Source of the DNA: Longimicrobiaceae bacterium
Lineage (GTDB): Bacteria; Gemmatimonadota; Gemmatimonadetes; Longimicrobiales; Longimicrobiaceae
Length of the DNA stretch: 64,000 nucleotides
Direction: 5' to 3'
NCBI GenBank assembly: GCA_030447645.1
Contig: JAUJOM010000007.1
Span: forward strand, 50,310-114,309
This document shows positions 25,870 to 34,328 of the stretch, in pieces; the first letter of the stretch is position 1, and each line of letters opens with the position of its first letter. The notes beneath the pieces were generated by a model. It saw nothing but the letters and a program-made list of their open reading frames with translations. It made no database searches and was not told where the DNA came from. A program made the translations under genes and the position numbers.

Positions 25870-27318
25870 GTGATTCGCGCTGTTTTTGTCCGGTTGGTGC
25901 TTTGCCTTTGCCTGCTGATCACGATGGTCGTGGGGCTGGGAGCATTTGCCTTTTGGGATTTCCGCCCGCAGGCGATGACCATTGGCCAGCAGGTGTTCTT
26001 CTTCCAGGACCCGGACGAGGTCGCCAACTGGATGGGTTTGAACGCGCACGAAAACGTACACCGCTCCCAATATCGCGAGCATGGCTTCGTCGCGTTCCTG
26101 CGCGACTACATTCTTGATCCCGAGCGTCGCCTGCGGTGGGAGATCGATGCCCACCAGGCGGATCTATGCTATCGAACGCTCACGCACGCAAATCCGCCCC
26201 GCATCGCGTGGGAAGACGAGGCACGGAAGATGGCGCGCTACGTGTCCGCAAGCTCGGATCTGCCGCTGGAATCGATTGAGCGGCAGATGGAGCGTGAGCT
26301 CTCCCCGACATTCTGCCGCAAGCTTCTCGCAAGGATCGGTGTTCGGGAGCTTCCACGCGCCGAGTTTCCGGCAGATGCCGTGCTCCGCGGGCTCCTGTCT
26401 GCGGAAGTCCTGACCGATCTGCAAAACCGCGTCTCTCTGCACGCGCTTGCCGGACCGTGGGCGCTTCCCACCGACTCCCTTACCGACACAGCCGCCGCTC
26501 GGCACGCGTGGGAAGTCGTCTCGTGGAGTCCCTTTCCGGTTGCAGAGCCTGGGCTCTGGTCCCTCTCGGGTGTGCAGCCGAAGCCCGAGCGCGATGCAAT
26601 CGCGCTACAAATGGATTCGCTGCAAATCGAATCCTTTCAGCTTCTCGCGCGGTCTGCCGCCCTGCCCTGGTTCGATCCCGAGATCCGCTTTGAGCCATTT
26701 TATCCAGATCATCTGGGCGGCATGGTGGTTCGCTGGAAGGCGAGGATCAAAGAGGCACGCTCCGACGGTCGCGCTGCGGACGCGGAGCAGGCCGCAAGGG
26801 AGTTGCTTTCTCTTGGCCTGCGGATCCATGGCTCCACGCTGCAGAAGCGGGGGCGCGACTACTCCGCGCAGCTCGTCAGGGAGGGGCTCCACGCGCTGCT
26901 TCGCCTTCGGGCGTCGCTGGGGGACACGGCCTCGGTGCGCCTGCTTCGTGCACCGACGGGGGGAGACCTGGAGACTTTCCACGCCCTTTCGGCGCGAAAC
27001 TTCCTCACTGCCCTTCCCGCCACCCTGGAACGCGCCGACGTGCCGCTCTCCGTTCGCTGGGGGCTGTTATCCACAGGGTACGCGCTGGCGCGCTGCGGCG
27101 CAGCGCGTGACACCGGCATGGAGGATGCGCACGCCTGGCTCCGGGTCCAGGCCCCGAAGATCGGGTGGTGGGAACGGGCGGTGGTGGAGCGTATCCGGCG
27201 GTGGCCGCGGAATGGATGGCACTGCGGAGGTCTGGCGGACCGGCGCGCCATGGGCTGGCGGCGCACGCCCGAACGCCCACCGATCTACGTCGCATGGGAA
27301 TCAAGAAAGGCCACATGA
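25870..27318 (+). CDS. membrane-anchored putative metallopeptidase (HENVH motif)
   Basis: A 482-residue protein of no family I can name. The GTG at 25870 has a GGAGG site seven bases upstream and gives an N-terminal span (VIRAVFVRLVLCLCLLITMVV). Residues around 63 read GLNAHENVHRSQYREHG, an HExxH-type zinc motif (HENVH), followed by FLRDYILDPERRLRWEIDAH, where the downstream Glu could be the third ligand; this order is found in small bacterial metalloproteases. The remaining 370 residues are alpha-helical. It overlaps a 21-codon ORF as ATGA and is followed by a TolB-like protein, so the three are probably one transcript. Confidence 0.7.
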   Translation: MIRAVFVRLVLCLCLLITMVVGLGAFAFWDFRPQAMTIGQQVFFFQDPDEVANWMGLNAHENVHRSQYREHGFVAFLRDYILDPERRLRWEIDAHQADLCYRTLTHANPPRIAWEDEARKMARYVSASSDLPLESIERQMERELSPTFCRKLLARIGVRELPRAEFPADAVLRGLLSAEVLTDLQNRVSLHALAGPWALPTDSLTDTAAARHAWEVVSWSPFPVAEPGLWSLSGVQPKPERDAIALQMDSLQIESFQLLARSAALPWFDPEIRFEPFYPDHLGGMVVRWKARIKEARSDGRAADAEQAARELLSLGLRIHGSTLQKRGRDYSAQLVREGLHALLRLRASLGDTASVRLLRAPTGGDLETFHALSARNFLTALPATLERADVPLSVRWGLLSTGYALARCGAARDTGMEDAHAWLRVQAPKIGWWERAVVERIRRWPRNGWHCGGLADRRAMGWRRTPERPPIYVAWESRKAT

Positions 27319-27380
27319 TCACAAAGGTGCAGCGAGCGCTAAAGTCCGCAGCCGCGGCCGAAGGGGGGACCGAACAGTGA
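27315..27380 (+). CDS. 21-residue micro-ORF
   Basis: ATG at 27315 overlaps the stop of the HENVH gene (ATGA), has an AGAAAGG ribosome-binding site four bases upstream, and ends in GTGA with the next gene's start. The product, MITKVQRALKSAAAAEGGTE plus Q, is a short amphipathic basic helix followed by an Ala/Gly tail. It may be a real small protein or only a translational bridge. Confidence 0.45.
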   Translation: MITKVQRALKSAAAAEGGTEQ

Positions 27381-27907
27381 CACGCCCATCCCGGCGCGTT
27401 ATTCCTGTTCTACCCGCTCTGATGCTCGGCGTATTGCTCCTGGCCGTTGGCTACCTTGCGGGACGGGCATACGATCCAGAGCCCGCGCAAGGTATCCGTG
27501 TGCCAGTGGCGCCTGCCCAGGGGCCGCTCGCAGTGCTCCCGTTCGTCAACCGGAGCCCCGGGGGAGAGGACCCACTCAGCGACTCCATTCCCCAGGCGTT
27601 GATCGAAGCACTCGAGAAGGAAGGCCTGCGAGTAACACCGTACGAAGCGGCTCTACAGTTCAGGAACCGGGCGGTGCCGATCCGACAGGTGGCAGAGGAG
27701 CTCGGTGCGGGGACAGTACTGGAGGGGAGCGTGCACCGAAGCGGGAATCGTCTGCGCATTACGGTCCAACTCATCCAGGCACAGCGGGGCGCTCACCTGT
27801 GGAGTAAGACGTTCGAGCGTAAACCCGGGGACCTACCGGCGGTGCATCGCGAGATCGTGAGGGAGGTGCTTCGGGCTCTCCGGCCGCGTGCCACAGCGTT
27901 CCTGTGA
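27377..27907 (+). CDS. membrane-anchored TolB N-terminal-like (FlgO-like) domain protein
   Basis: About 176 residues from GTG 27377. An N-terminal span (VIPVLPALMLGVLLLAVGYL) is followed by a domain otherwise seen as the TolB-amino-terminal-like part of adenylate cyclases and Ser/Thr kinases: GPLAVLPFVNRSPGGEDPLS, PQALIEALEKEGLRVTPYEA, RQVAEELGAGTVLEGSVHRS, GNRLRITVQLIQAQRGAHLW. That domain is thought to bind or present partners; here it stands alone on a membrane anchor facing the periplasm. No cyclase, kinase or TPR part follows. Confidence 0.75.
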   Translation: MTRPSRRVIPVLPALMLGVLLLAVGYLAGRAYDPEPAQGIRVPVAPAQGPLAVLPFVNRSPGGEDPLSDSIPQALIEALEKEGLRVTPYEAALQFRNRAVPIRQVAEELGAGTVLEGSVHRSGNRLRITVQLIQAQRGAHLWSKTFERKPGDLPAVHREIVREVLRALRPRATAFL

Positions 27908-27957
27908 GGCCGCACCCGTACTATCTGGTAGTCCACGCGCGGCCAACCTGATGAAGA

Positions 27958-27985
27958 GAAGAGGGCACCGGTGGCGCCCCCTTCC
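27958..27985. terminator. possible terminator between converging genes
   Basis: GGGCACC-GGTGGCGCCC at 27963-27978 can fold into a GC-rich stem followed by CCTT. It lies between the TolB-like gene and the converging degP gene. Weak evidence. Confidence 0.3.
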
Positions 27986-28014
27986 AGCTCCGACCTGACG
28001 TCTGGCACCGAAGC

Positions 28015-29527
28015 TTAGCGACGCAACCGGTAGTTGATGATGGTTTGCTCGCCCTCGTTGGTGCGGCCGATGATCGACACCGCGCTCCCCGGCTTCAGCT
28101 CGGAGGCCGCGGCCTGCAGGTCCTGCACGGAGCGGATCTCGCGCCCGTTCAGCCGCTCGATCTGCATTCCGGCCAAACCCTGCGGTGCGGGGCCCATCGG
28201 GTCCACGTGCGGTGACCTGCCCACCTGGCTATCCACGCGGGTAATCACCACACCTGCGGTGTGCTTGCTTCCTGAGCTGCTGGGCGAGCGCCGGATTCAT
28301 TTCGGTAGCCTCGAAGCCGAGGCGTGCCGTTGCGCTGGGCTCGGCCGTACGCTGGACGCCCTGTGCGCCACCGTTGCCGCCTCGAAGGTGCCAAGCCGCA
28401 CCGCGGACGCTCGCTCCTGACGCCCATACCGTACCAGATCGAGCTTCACCTGCTCGCCAGGCTGGCGGCGTGCAACCCGCTCCATCAGGTCACCTGTATC
28501 CTTGATCCGGGCGCCATCCACCCCGACGATCACGTCACCCAACCGGATCCCCGCCTCCTTGGCTGGGCCCTCGGGCAAGCTGGCGACGACTGCACCGCGT
28601 GCATCACGAAGGCCGAACACCTCCACGTCAGCGGGGGCGGCATCCCGGATCTGCACACCGAGCTTGGGACGGCGAACCGAGCCATGGCGGATCAGATCAT
28701 CAGCCACTCGCCGCGCCAGCTCGATCGGCACCGCGAATCCGTACCCCGCGTACGCTCCCCGTCGGAGATGCGATGGCGGTGTTGATTCCGACCACGCGGC
28801 CATCCAGGTCCACCAGGGGGCCACCGGAGTTGCCGGGATTGATGGCGGCATCGGTCTGGATGAAGTGCTCCAGCGGAGCATCTGCCTCGCGGCTCTGCCG
28901 CATGATCCTGAGTGACTTGCCCTTGGCGCTCACGATTCCGGCAGTCACGGTTTCACCCAGGGACATCGGGTAGCCGAGTGCGAGCACCCAGTCCCCAACC
29001 TGCAATCCATCGGACCGGCCAAGCTGAACGGTAGGCAGGTTCGTGCCCTCGATCTTCAGCACCGCCACATCCGTGTTCGGGTCTCGCCCGACGACCCTGG
29101 CATCGAACTCGCGCTTGTCGGTGAGCACGACGGTGACGCGCGAGGTGTTTGCGACTACGTGATTGTTGGTCAGCACGTAGCCATCCTGGGAGATGATGAA
29201 GCCGGACCCACTTCCCATCTGGGGGCCCTTGCGGTCCACCCGGGCCGTTGAAGAACTGCTCGAACGGTGTGCCCCGGTACTGGTCCGGGATCTGGCTTAC
29301 GGCGCGCGCGCAGCTTCCACCTGCACGTATACCACGCCGGCGAGCGCGGTGCGGCTCGCGCTGCGGAACGCAGTTGCCAGGCCCTGTGGCCCCGCTACGG
29401 CAGACTGGGTGGCCTGTGCGTCGAGCGCGGGAATGGGAGCGCGCACCGCGTCAACGGCCGTAACCGCGGCCCCGATCCCCAGCAGCAGCGCGGCGGGCGC
29501 GACGAGCTTGCGAACGGTTTGGTTCAT
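28015..29527 (-). pseudogene. DegP/HtrA-type serine protease, multiply frameshifted
   Basis: Read across frames this is a complete periplasmic HtrA protease. Order: signal MNQTVRKLVAPAALLLGIGA (ATG 29527); [16 protein letters not shown]; protease domain with His in [10 protein letters not shown], Asp in [11 protein letters not shown], Ser in [13 protein letters not shown]; then PDZ 1 (LGVQIRDAAPADVEVFGLRD, VVASLPEGPAKEAGIRLGDV) and PDZ 2 (GMQIERLNGREIRSVQDLQA). The frame changes near 29285, 29240, 28765, 28310 and 28225. It is divergent to a two-component system. Either a decaying gene or a badly sequenced stretch; the catalytic triad itself is intact. Confidence 0.85.
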
Positions 29528-29610
29528 GTCTTGATCTCCACTTCAAAAGAATGATTGTCTTCCAGTCGGTACGCGGAGTAGTACCGAATCGCGGAAAGAG
29601 CCGTTCCTGC

Positions 29611-29656
29611 GTAAGATTAGAAAAAGATTACAGTTACATTAGGATTTCTTAATCTT
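29611..29656. promoter_or_regulatory. response-regulator-type repeats between degP and the two-component genes
   Basis: AAGATTA occurs at 29613-29619 and 29624-29630, one helical turn (11 bases) apart, and its complement TAATCTT at 29650-29656, just before the regulator's start codon. Such spaced direct repeats are typical OmpR/PhoB-class sites. Confidence 0.5.
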
Positions 29657-29659
29657 CGG

Positions 29660-30339
29660 ATGCGCATTCTGGTCGTAGAAGACAATCCCCGGATTTCGGC
29701 ATTCCTCCGCAAAGGGCTTGGGGAGGAGGGATACACTGTCGAGGTCGAGGGAGATGGCGACCGCGCGTTTCAGCGGGCTGCCGAGGAGCGCTTTGACGCT
29801 GCGGTGGTGGACGTAATGCTCCCGGGACGAGACGGCGTTCGGCTGGTACGGGACCTCCGTGATGCCGGCCTGCGATTTCCGGTGCTGCTCCTCACCGCCC
29901 GTGACCGCATGGAAGACAAGATAGCGGGCTCGATGCCGGAGCGGACGATTACCTCACCAAGCCGTTCGATTTCGCGGAACTCACCGCCCGGCTCCGGGCG
30001 CTGCTGCGCCGCGCAGGGAGCGGTGCGCCGGCCAATCTTCAGGCGGGCCAGGTAGAGTTGGACCCGGCCAAGCGCGAGGTGCGCCGCGCGGGGACTCCCG
30101 TAGAGCTTACCCCGCGGGAGTTTGCCCTGCTGGAGTTCCTGATGCGGAACCCGGGGCGCCCACTTTCGCGCTCCATGCTGATGGAGCACGTCTGGGGGAT
30201 TCGCTTCGACCCCGGAACCAACGTGGTGGACGTGGTCATCAATGCCCTGCGCAACAAGGTGGATCCGGACCGGATCCTGATCCGCACGGTGCGCGGGGTG
30301 GGTTATATGATCGCCGAAGCGGACGAGCCTCGCACCTGA
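29660..30339 (+). pseudogene. OmpR-family response regulator, frameshifted
   Basis: A complete OmpR/PhoB-type regulator of 226 residues split by one frameshift near 29930. Receiver: MRILVVEDNPRISAFLRKGL with the acidic pair, phospho-Asp in DAAVVDVMLPGRDG, Thr/Lys region FPVLLLTARD. The expected GLDAGADDYLTKPFDFAE is present in the shifted frame. The DNA-binding domain from about 30058 has LTPREFALLEFLMRNPGRPL and DVVINALRNKVD with the final IRTVRGVGYMI. Loss of one base would explain the break. The cognate kinase follows at 30346. Confidence 0.88.
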
Positions 30340-30345
30340 CCCCTG

Positions 30346-31590
30346 ATGTATACTACCCGCCCACCGTCGCTCCGCCGCGAGATCGTGCTCTGGTACTCCG
30401 CCGTGCTGCTAGCGGCATTGATCGTGTTTGCGGCCATCGCATACGTGATCCTGCGGGAAAGCCTCGAGCGAGCAGAGGGTGAGTCTCTTCACCAGACTGC
30501 AGCGGCGGCAGAGCAGCTGCTTCTACCGGCTTGGATGCCCCGGTCCGAAGTAGGCGAGCTTCGCATGACTCTCCCGGGCACCCGAATTGAGACGCTGCGA
30601 CGGCGGCTGCGCCTGGCTACGGGTGAGGAGGTGGAGATTTTCGTCGCGGGCAGCGGGGGTATTGGCCGAGCGGCACTTCGCAACTTCTTGCTGATCTCGC
30701 TGCTCCTGATCCCACTGACTGCGACTGCGGCGGCACTGGGTGGCCGCACCATCGCCGACCGCCTGCTCCGTCCGCTGGAGCGGCTGGTACGAGCCACGCG
30801 CGAGATCGGAATTGGCAGGCTATCGCAGCGAGTAGAGGAGCCGGACCGCCCCGCTGAGCTGCGCGAGCTAGCTCGGGATTTCAACAGCATGCTCGCCCGG
30901 CTGGACAGCGCAGTCGGGGCACTTCGCCGCTTCACCGCCGATGCGAGCCACGAGCTTCGCACCCCGCTCACGGTAATTCGCGGTACTGCGCAGGTAGCAC
31001 TCGCCCGCCCCCGTACCGCGGAGGAGCTGCGCGACACTCTGGAGGAGGTAGCAGAGGAAACCGAGCGCATGCTGCACCTGGTCGAAGGTCTGCTCACCCT
31101 GGCGCGCGGCGAGCAGGCGGGTCCAGAAGCAGTGCGGGAGCGTGTGGAGCTGCTCCCTCTGCTGGAGGACGCCTGCGAGATGGGTCAAGCGCTGGCCGCC
31201 GGCAAGCCGCTGGCGGTGCAGCTGGTAGCTTCAGCAACAGTGGCGGTGCGGGGCTCGCCGACGGCATTGCGGCAGGCGTTCCTGAATCTGGTCAGCAATG
31301 CGGTCAAGTTTACGGATCAGGGGAACGTGACGATTGTGGTTCGGGACGAGCCAGACTGCGTCGAGGTGCAGGTAGCCGACACCGGGCGTGGAATCAAACC
31401 GGATGAACTCTCCCACGTTTTCGAGCGCTTCTACCGGGGTGATGCCTCCCGAAGCAGTAATGGAGGGTTCGGACTCGGGCTGGCCATCGCCCGGCTGATC
31501 GTGGAGCAGCATGGGGGAACGATCGACGTCCAAAGCGAGCCGGGCCGGGGGAGCACCTTCCGAGTGCGACTGCCTCGTGCGGCTGCCTAG
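30346..31590 (+). CDS. sensor histidine kinase
   Basis: A 414-residue membrane kinase. Span 1 covers about residues 15-35 (LWYSAVLLAALIVFAAIAYV), a short periplasmic loop of 70 residues follows, then span 2 (NFLLISLLLIPLTATAAALG) and a HAMP domain. HisKA has the phosphorylated His in FTADASHELRTPLTVIRGTA; the ATPase has N box NLVSNAVKFTDQG, G1 VADTGRGIKPDE, F box VFERFYRGD and G2 GGFGLGLAIARL. It starts six bases after the regulator. With degP divergent next door, an envelope-stress role is plausible. Confidence 0.94.
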   Translation: MYTTRPPSLRREIVLWYSAVLLAALIVFAAIAYVILRESLERAEGESLHQTAAAAEQLLLPAWMPRSEVGELRMTLPGTRIETLRRRLRLATGEEVEIFVAGSGGIGRAALRNFLLISLLLIPLTATAAALGGRTIADRLLRPLERLVRATREIGIGRLSQRVEEPDRPAELRELARDFNSMLARLDSAVGALRRFTADASHELRTPLTVIRGTAQVALARPRTAEELRDTLEEVAEETERMLHLVEGLLTLARGEQAGPEAVRERVELLPLLEDACEMGQALAAGKPLAVQLVASATVAVRGSPTALRQAFLNLVSNAVKFTDQGNVTIVVRDEPDCVEVQVADTGRGIKPDELSHVFERFYRGDASRSSNGGFGLGLAIARLIVEQHGGTIDVQSEPGRGSTFRVRLPRAAA

Positions 31591-31608
31591 CACTACGCTG
31601 CCGGTTCC

Positions 31609-32484
31609 ATGACCGACTTCTTCTTCGGCCCGGGTCCGATCATCTGGGTCCAGGAGTTTTTCGGACGGGGCTGGCCCGCTCCGTTTCACGTTGCATCGCT
31701 CCTTGGCGATACCTGGGGTGTGCTTCTGGCATTTGGCGTCGCATTCTGGCTGTGGGGACGCGGGACTGCGTATCCATTGGCCGGGATTGTTCTTCTCGAG
31801 GCGGTGACCAATCTGGTCATCAACCAGCTCATCCATCTCCCCCGCCCGGATGCAGCCGGCATCGTCAAGTACGTCCACGTCACGATGGGCTCGTTCCCCA
31901 GTGGCCATGTCTACACAGCTACCGTTCTGTGGGGATTCCTTTATGCCGCCGGACGCGTCCCCCTGGCGGTTCCCATTCTGGTGAGCAGTGCCGTCGCACT
32001 TGGGCGGCTCTATCTGGGCACTCACTTCGTCGGAGACGTCCTGGGGGGTGCTGCGTTCGGCGCGTTGCTGGTGTTCATCTTTGTTCGGATGTGGCCCCAT
32101 GTGCACGCGTGGCTATCACGCCGATCCGAGTCGTTCTTCATGGGCGCGGCGTTTCTCGGACTGATCGCCGCTATCGGTTCCACCTTTCTCCTCGGAAAGA
32201 ATGCGAGAGCATGGGAGGCAGCGGGCGTTCTGGCCGCAGCAGCCATCGGGCTCATGCTGGAATGGCGCCGGGTCCGGTACGTACCTGCCTCCAGTTCAAT
32301 ATCCGGGCGGTGGGAGAGAATGGTGATCGGCGTGGCAGGAATCGTGATGCTGCTTCTCGTGGATCGTTTTGTGGTAGGGAATGCGGCTCTTGCACTCGGC
32401 GCCGTTCTCGCCGGCCTTGCGACGTTGTGGACAGTTCTTGTATTTCCGGCGCTCTTGTCACGTATCCAAACCACCCAACAGTAG
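31609..32484 (+). CDS. PAP2-family phosphatase, extended
   Basis: A 291-residue integral membrane protein with a PAP2 acid-phosphatase core. The three catalytic motifs are recognisable: NQLIHLPRPDAAG (motif 1), GSFPSGHVYTAT (motif 2, catalytic His), and ALGRLYLGTHFVGDVLGG (motif 3, His and Asp). Such enzymes dephosphorylate undecaprenyl pyrophosphate or phosphatidic acid. Motif 1 lacks the leading Lys in its usual place. The last 110 residues add three or four more spans not needed for the core. It lies 18 bases after the histidine kinase. Confidence 0.88.
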   Translation: MTDFFFGPGPIIWVQEFFGRGWPAPFHVASLLGDTWGVLLAFGVAFWLWGRGTAYPLAGIVLLEAVTNLVINQLIHLPRPDAAGIVKYVHVTMGSFPSGHVYTATVLWGFLYAAGRVPLAVPILVSSAVALGRLYLGTHFVGDVLGGAAFGALLVFIFVRMWPHVHAWLSRRSESFFMGAAFLGLIAAIGSTFLLGKNARAWEAAGVLAAAAIGLMLEWRRVRYVPASSSISGRWERMVIGVAGIVMLLLVDRFVVGNAALALGAVLAGLATLWTVLVFPALLSRIQTTQQ

Positions 32485-32498
32485 CGGGAGATTCGACA

Positions 32499-33155
32499 AT
32501 GCCCATCCTTTATCTCGCCATGGCGCTGATCCTGGCCGCGTGCTCGCAACCCGGCGGAGATCGGGCCGATTCAGGTTCCGTTCGTCCACCTACGAAGCAA
32601 GCAACCCTCCCGTCGGGCGGGTCACAGGAAACCGTACGGATGCAGCTCTACACACCTCCGCCGGAATTTCCGCTTCAGTTCACCACCTATCTACCAGAGG
32701 AGTGGGAAGCAACGGCAAGCCAGGACGGGCGCGCGCAGGCGATTCACGTTACGCAGCGGACCCCCGACCCAGCCGGAGACCGCGCCTTCCTTCACTTCGT
32801 CGTGGCGGCGCCGGACCAGTATGAGGGCGGGGCTCGGGAAACAGTCCGGGCCGTTGCGGAGTCGTACGGTGTTCCGGGTAATCGCACCGAAGTCCAGCCC
32901 ATCCAGCAACACACCTGGCCCGTAGTGGAATTCGGCTTCACCAGCCGGGGCACGATCCGGGAGCCGGTGACAGGGTGGGTCGCACTCGGGTGCCAGGCGG
33001 GCCGCTGGTTTCACATCATTGTCCAAAGCCCGGTGGGGCCGGAGGGTGAGGCCTTTCGGACCCGCGCGGAGCAGGTTCTCACTGAATGGCGCTGGGCAGA
33101 CGGCAGCAGGCTGGATGGGGCGGGTGGAGCCGCCGGACAGGGCTGTCGCCAGTGA
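32499..33155 (+). CDS. putative lipoprotein, stress/PsbP-like
   Basis: A 218-residue predicted lipoprotein (MPILYLAMALILAACSQPGG, lipobox LAAC) with a linker rich in Ser, Gly and Asp and a globular domain: FPLQFTTYLPEEWEATASQD, AFLHFVVAAPDQYEGGARET, VRAVAESYGVPGNRTE, GCQAGRWFHIIVQSP. The layout (membrane-anchored, one beta-rich domain with a Thr-Tyr-Leu-Pro start) resembles secreted proteins with a PsbP/MOG1-like fold, but I cannot assign it. It follows the PAP2 gene by 14 bases. Confidence 0.6.
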   Translation: MPILYLAMALILAACSQPGGDRADSGSVRPPTKQATLPSGGSQETVRMQLYTPPPEFPLQFTTYLPEEWEATASQDGRAQAIHVTQRTPDPAGDRAFLHFVVAAPDQYEGGARETVRAVAESYGVPGNRTEVQPIQQHTWPVVEFGFTSRGTIREPVTGWVALGCQAGRWFHIIVQSPVGPEGEAFRTRAEQVLTEWRWADGSRLDGAGGAAGQGCRQ

Positions 33156-33158
33156 TCC

Positions 33159-34109
33159 CTACCCTCGCGCTCGCAGCGTAAACACCGTCAATTCGGGGCG
33201 ACAGTTGATGCGGATGGGCGCGGTGCTGAAGCCGAGGCCCCGGTTCACGTACAGGCGGTTGCCTGGTTGTCCGTAGGCGGCATTGATCCAGCCGTCAGCT
33301 ACGACCTGCTCATCGCGCACCAGGCCCATCCAGCTCCAGTCGGGCCGCCCCGGAAGGCGGATCTGTCCCCCGTGGGTGTGACCCGCAACGGAGAGGGGAG
33401 CTGTGCCTGCGGGAAGCTGCGGAAACGAATGCGGATTGTGCATGAATACGATCCGCGGTGCTCCGGCAGGCACACTCTGCACTGTGCCTTTGGGATCGGC
33501 TTCCCCTGCCCACATGGATCCGATTCCGGCAATGTAAAGGGGTGGACCGCCCGCTGGGTCTGCAAGTGCGGCAGCCTGGTTCTGGAGAACCCGAATGCCG
33601 ATTCCCTCCAGTGCGGAGGCAAGCCGAGTCGCCATCTGCCGATTTACAGGATCATCTCGATGGTTCAGCCCATAATCGTGGTTGCCAAGTACTGCATACG
33701 TCGGAATCCCCGCTGCAGTGAGCGGACTGAGGATATCGACCACCGAGCGGATCTCGCTCGTTGGGTCCGGGCCCGCTTTGTACACGAAGTCACCCACCGA
33801 GCGGATCTCGCTCGTTGGGTCCGGGCCCGCTTTGTACACGAAGTCACCGGCCAGGAGCACAGCCGCCGGACGGAGCTGCACTACCCGCTCCGTCGCCTCG
33901 CGCATGGTGCCGGTGTTAGCCAGCCGCATACCAACCTGCCAGTCCGCCAGCAGAGCGATTTGCCGCCCCTCCCAATTCCGGGAAAGCTGGGGAATCGCCG
34001 CGGCTTCCTGCTCCACATCGAGCAGGCGTGGCTCAATTAGCATCCCCCATACGAGGAGCAGCAGGAGGATACCCCCGAGCTGAATCAGAATGCCCTTGAG
34101 GAGACGCAT
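33159..34109 (-). CDS. membrane-anchored metallophosphoesterase, copy 2, with internal duplication
   Basis: A 316-residue paralogue of the enzyme at 24422-25351, nearly identical in motif order: anchor ILIQLGGILLLLLVWGMLIE, ALLADWQVGMRLA, LLAGDFVYKAGPDPTSEIR, VLGNHDYGLNHRDDPVN, MHNPHSFPQL and AGHTHGGQIRLPG. It contains an exact 18-residue tandem duplication (GDFVYKAGPDPTSEIRSV twice) in the middle, so the metal-binding GDF segment is present twice. I use ATG 34109, which has an AAGGA site; an upstream in-frame start exists. The duplication would lengthen a loop or misplace a ligand, so activity is uncertain. Confidence 0.88.
   Translation of the reverse strand: MRLLKGILIQLGGILLLLLVWGMLIEPRLLDVEQEAAAIPQLSRNWEGRQIALLADWQVGMRLANTGTMREATERVVQLRPAAVLLAGDFVYKAGPDPTSEIRSVGDFVYKAGPDPTSEIRSVVDILSPLTAAGIPTYAVLGNHDYGLNHRDDPVNRQMATRLASALEGIGIRVLQNQAAALADPAGGPPLYIAGIGSMWAGEADPKGTVQSVPAGAPRIVFMHNPHSFPQLPAGTAPLSVAGHTHGGQIRLPGRPDWSWMGLVRDEQVVADGWINAAYGQPGNRLYVNRGLGFSTAPIRINCRPELTVFTLRARG
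33741..33848. repeat. exact 54-bp tandem duplication
   Basis: The 54 bases at 33741-33794 (beginning CACCGAGCGGATCTCGCTCG) are repeated without change at 33795-33848. The unit is in frame, so the gene stays open. The absence of any difference means the event is recent or is an assembly artefact. Confidence 0.9.
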
Positions 34110-34154
34110 AGATTCCTTGATGGCTCGGTGGAAATGTGATGCGGACTCAGGAAT

Positions 34155-34313
34155 TTGCAACCAATAACCAGCGTCTTCGTGCTGAACCCGCAGCTATCCG
34201 CCTCGCTACTTGCCTTGCTGCTCGGTGCGTGCTCACCGGCTGATGCTCCATCTGCGGAAGCCCGCGCCCACACTTCCGCTCCGGCGGCTGAAATCGGCGA
34301 ACAACCCCGCTAA
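34155..34313 (+). CDS. possible small lipoprotein
   Basis: A frame ending at TAA 34311-34313 reads VLNPQLSASLLALLLGACSP, a good lipoprotein signal with lipobox LGAC, followed by about 25 polar residues (ADAPSAEARAHTSAPAAEIG). Start could be TTG 34155 or GTG 34179; neither has a well-spaced ribosome-binding site. It points away from the metallophosphoesterase gene. Could be chance. Confidence 0.3.
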   Translation: MQPITSVFVLNPQLSASLLALLLGACSPADAPSAEARAHTSAPAAEIGEQPR

Positions 34314-34328
34314 CCCGTCGTGGGAAAA

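Noticed and set aside
26447..27376. Rightward open frame overlapping the HENVH protein in another frame
   Set aside because: Only its end, from 27377, resembles a known domain; the rest is Arg/Pro/Ser-rich shadow text.
31752..32498. Rightward open frame inside the PAP2 gene
   Set aside because: It is an out-of-frame shadow; the real lipoprotein starts at ATG 32499 with a lipobox.
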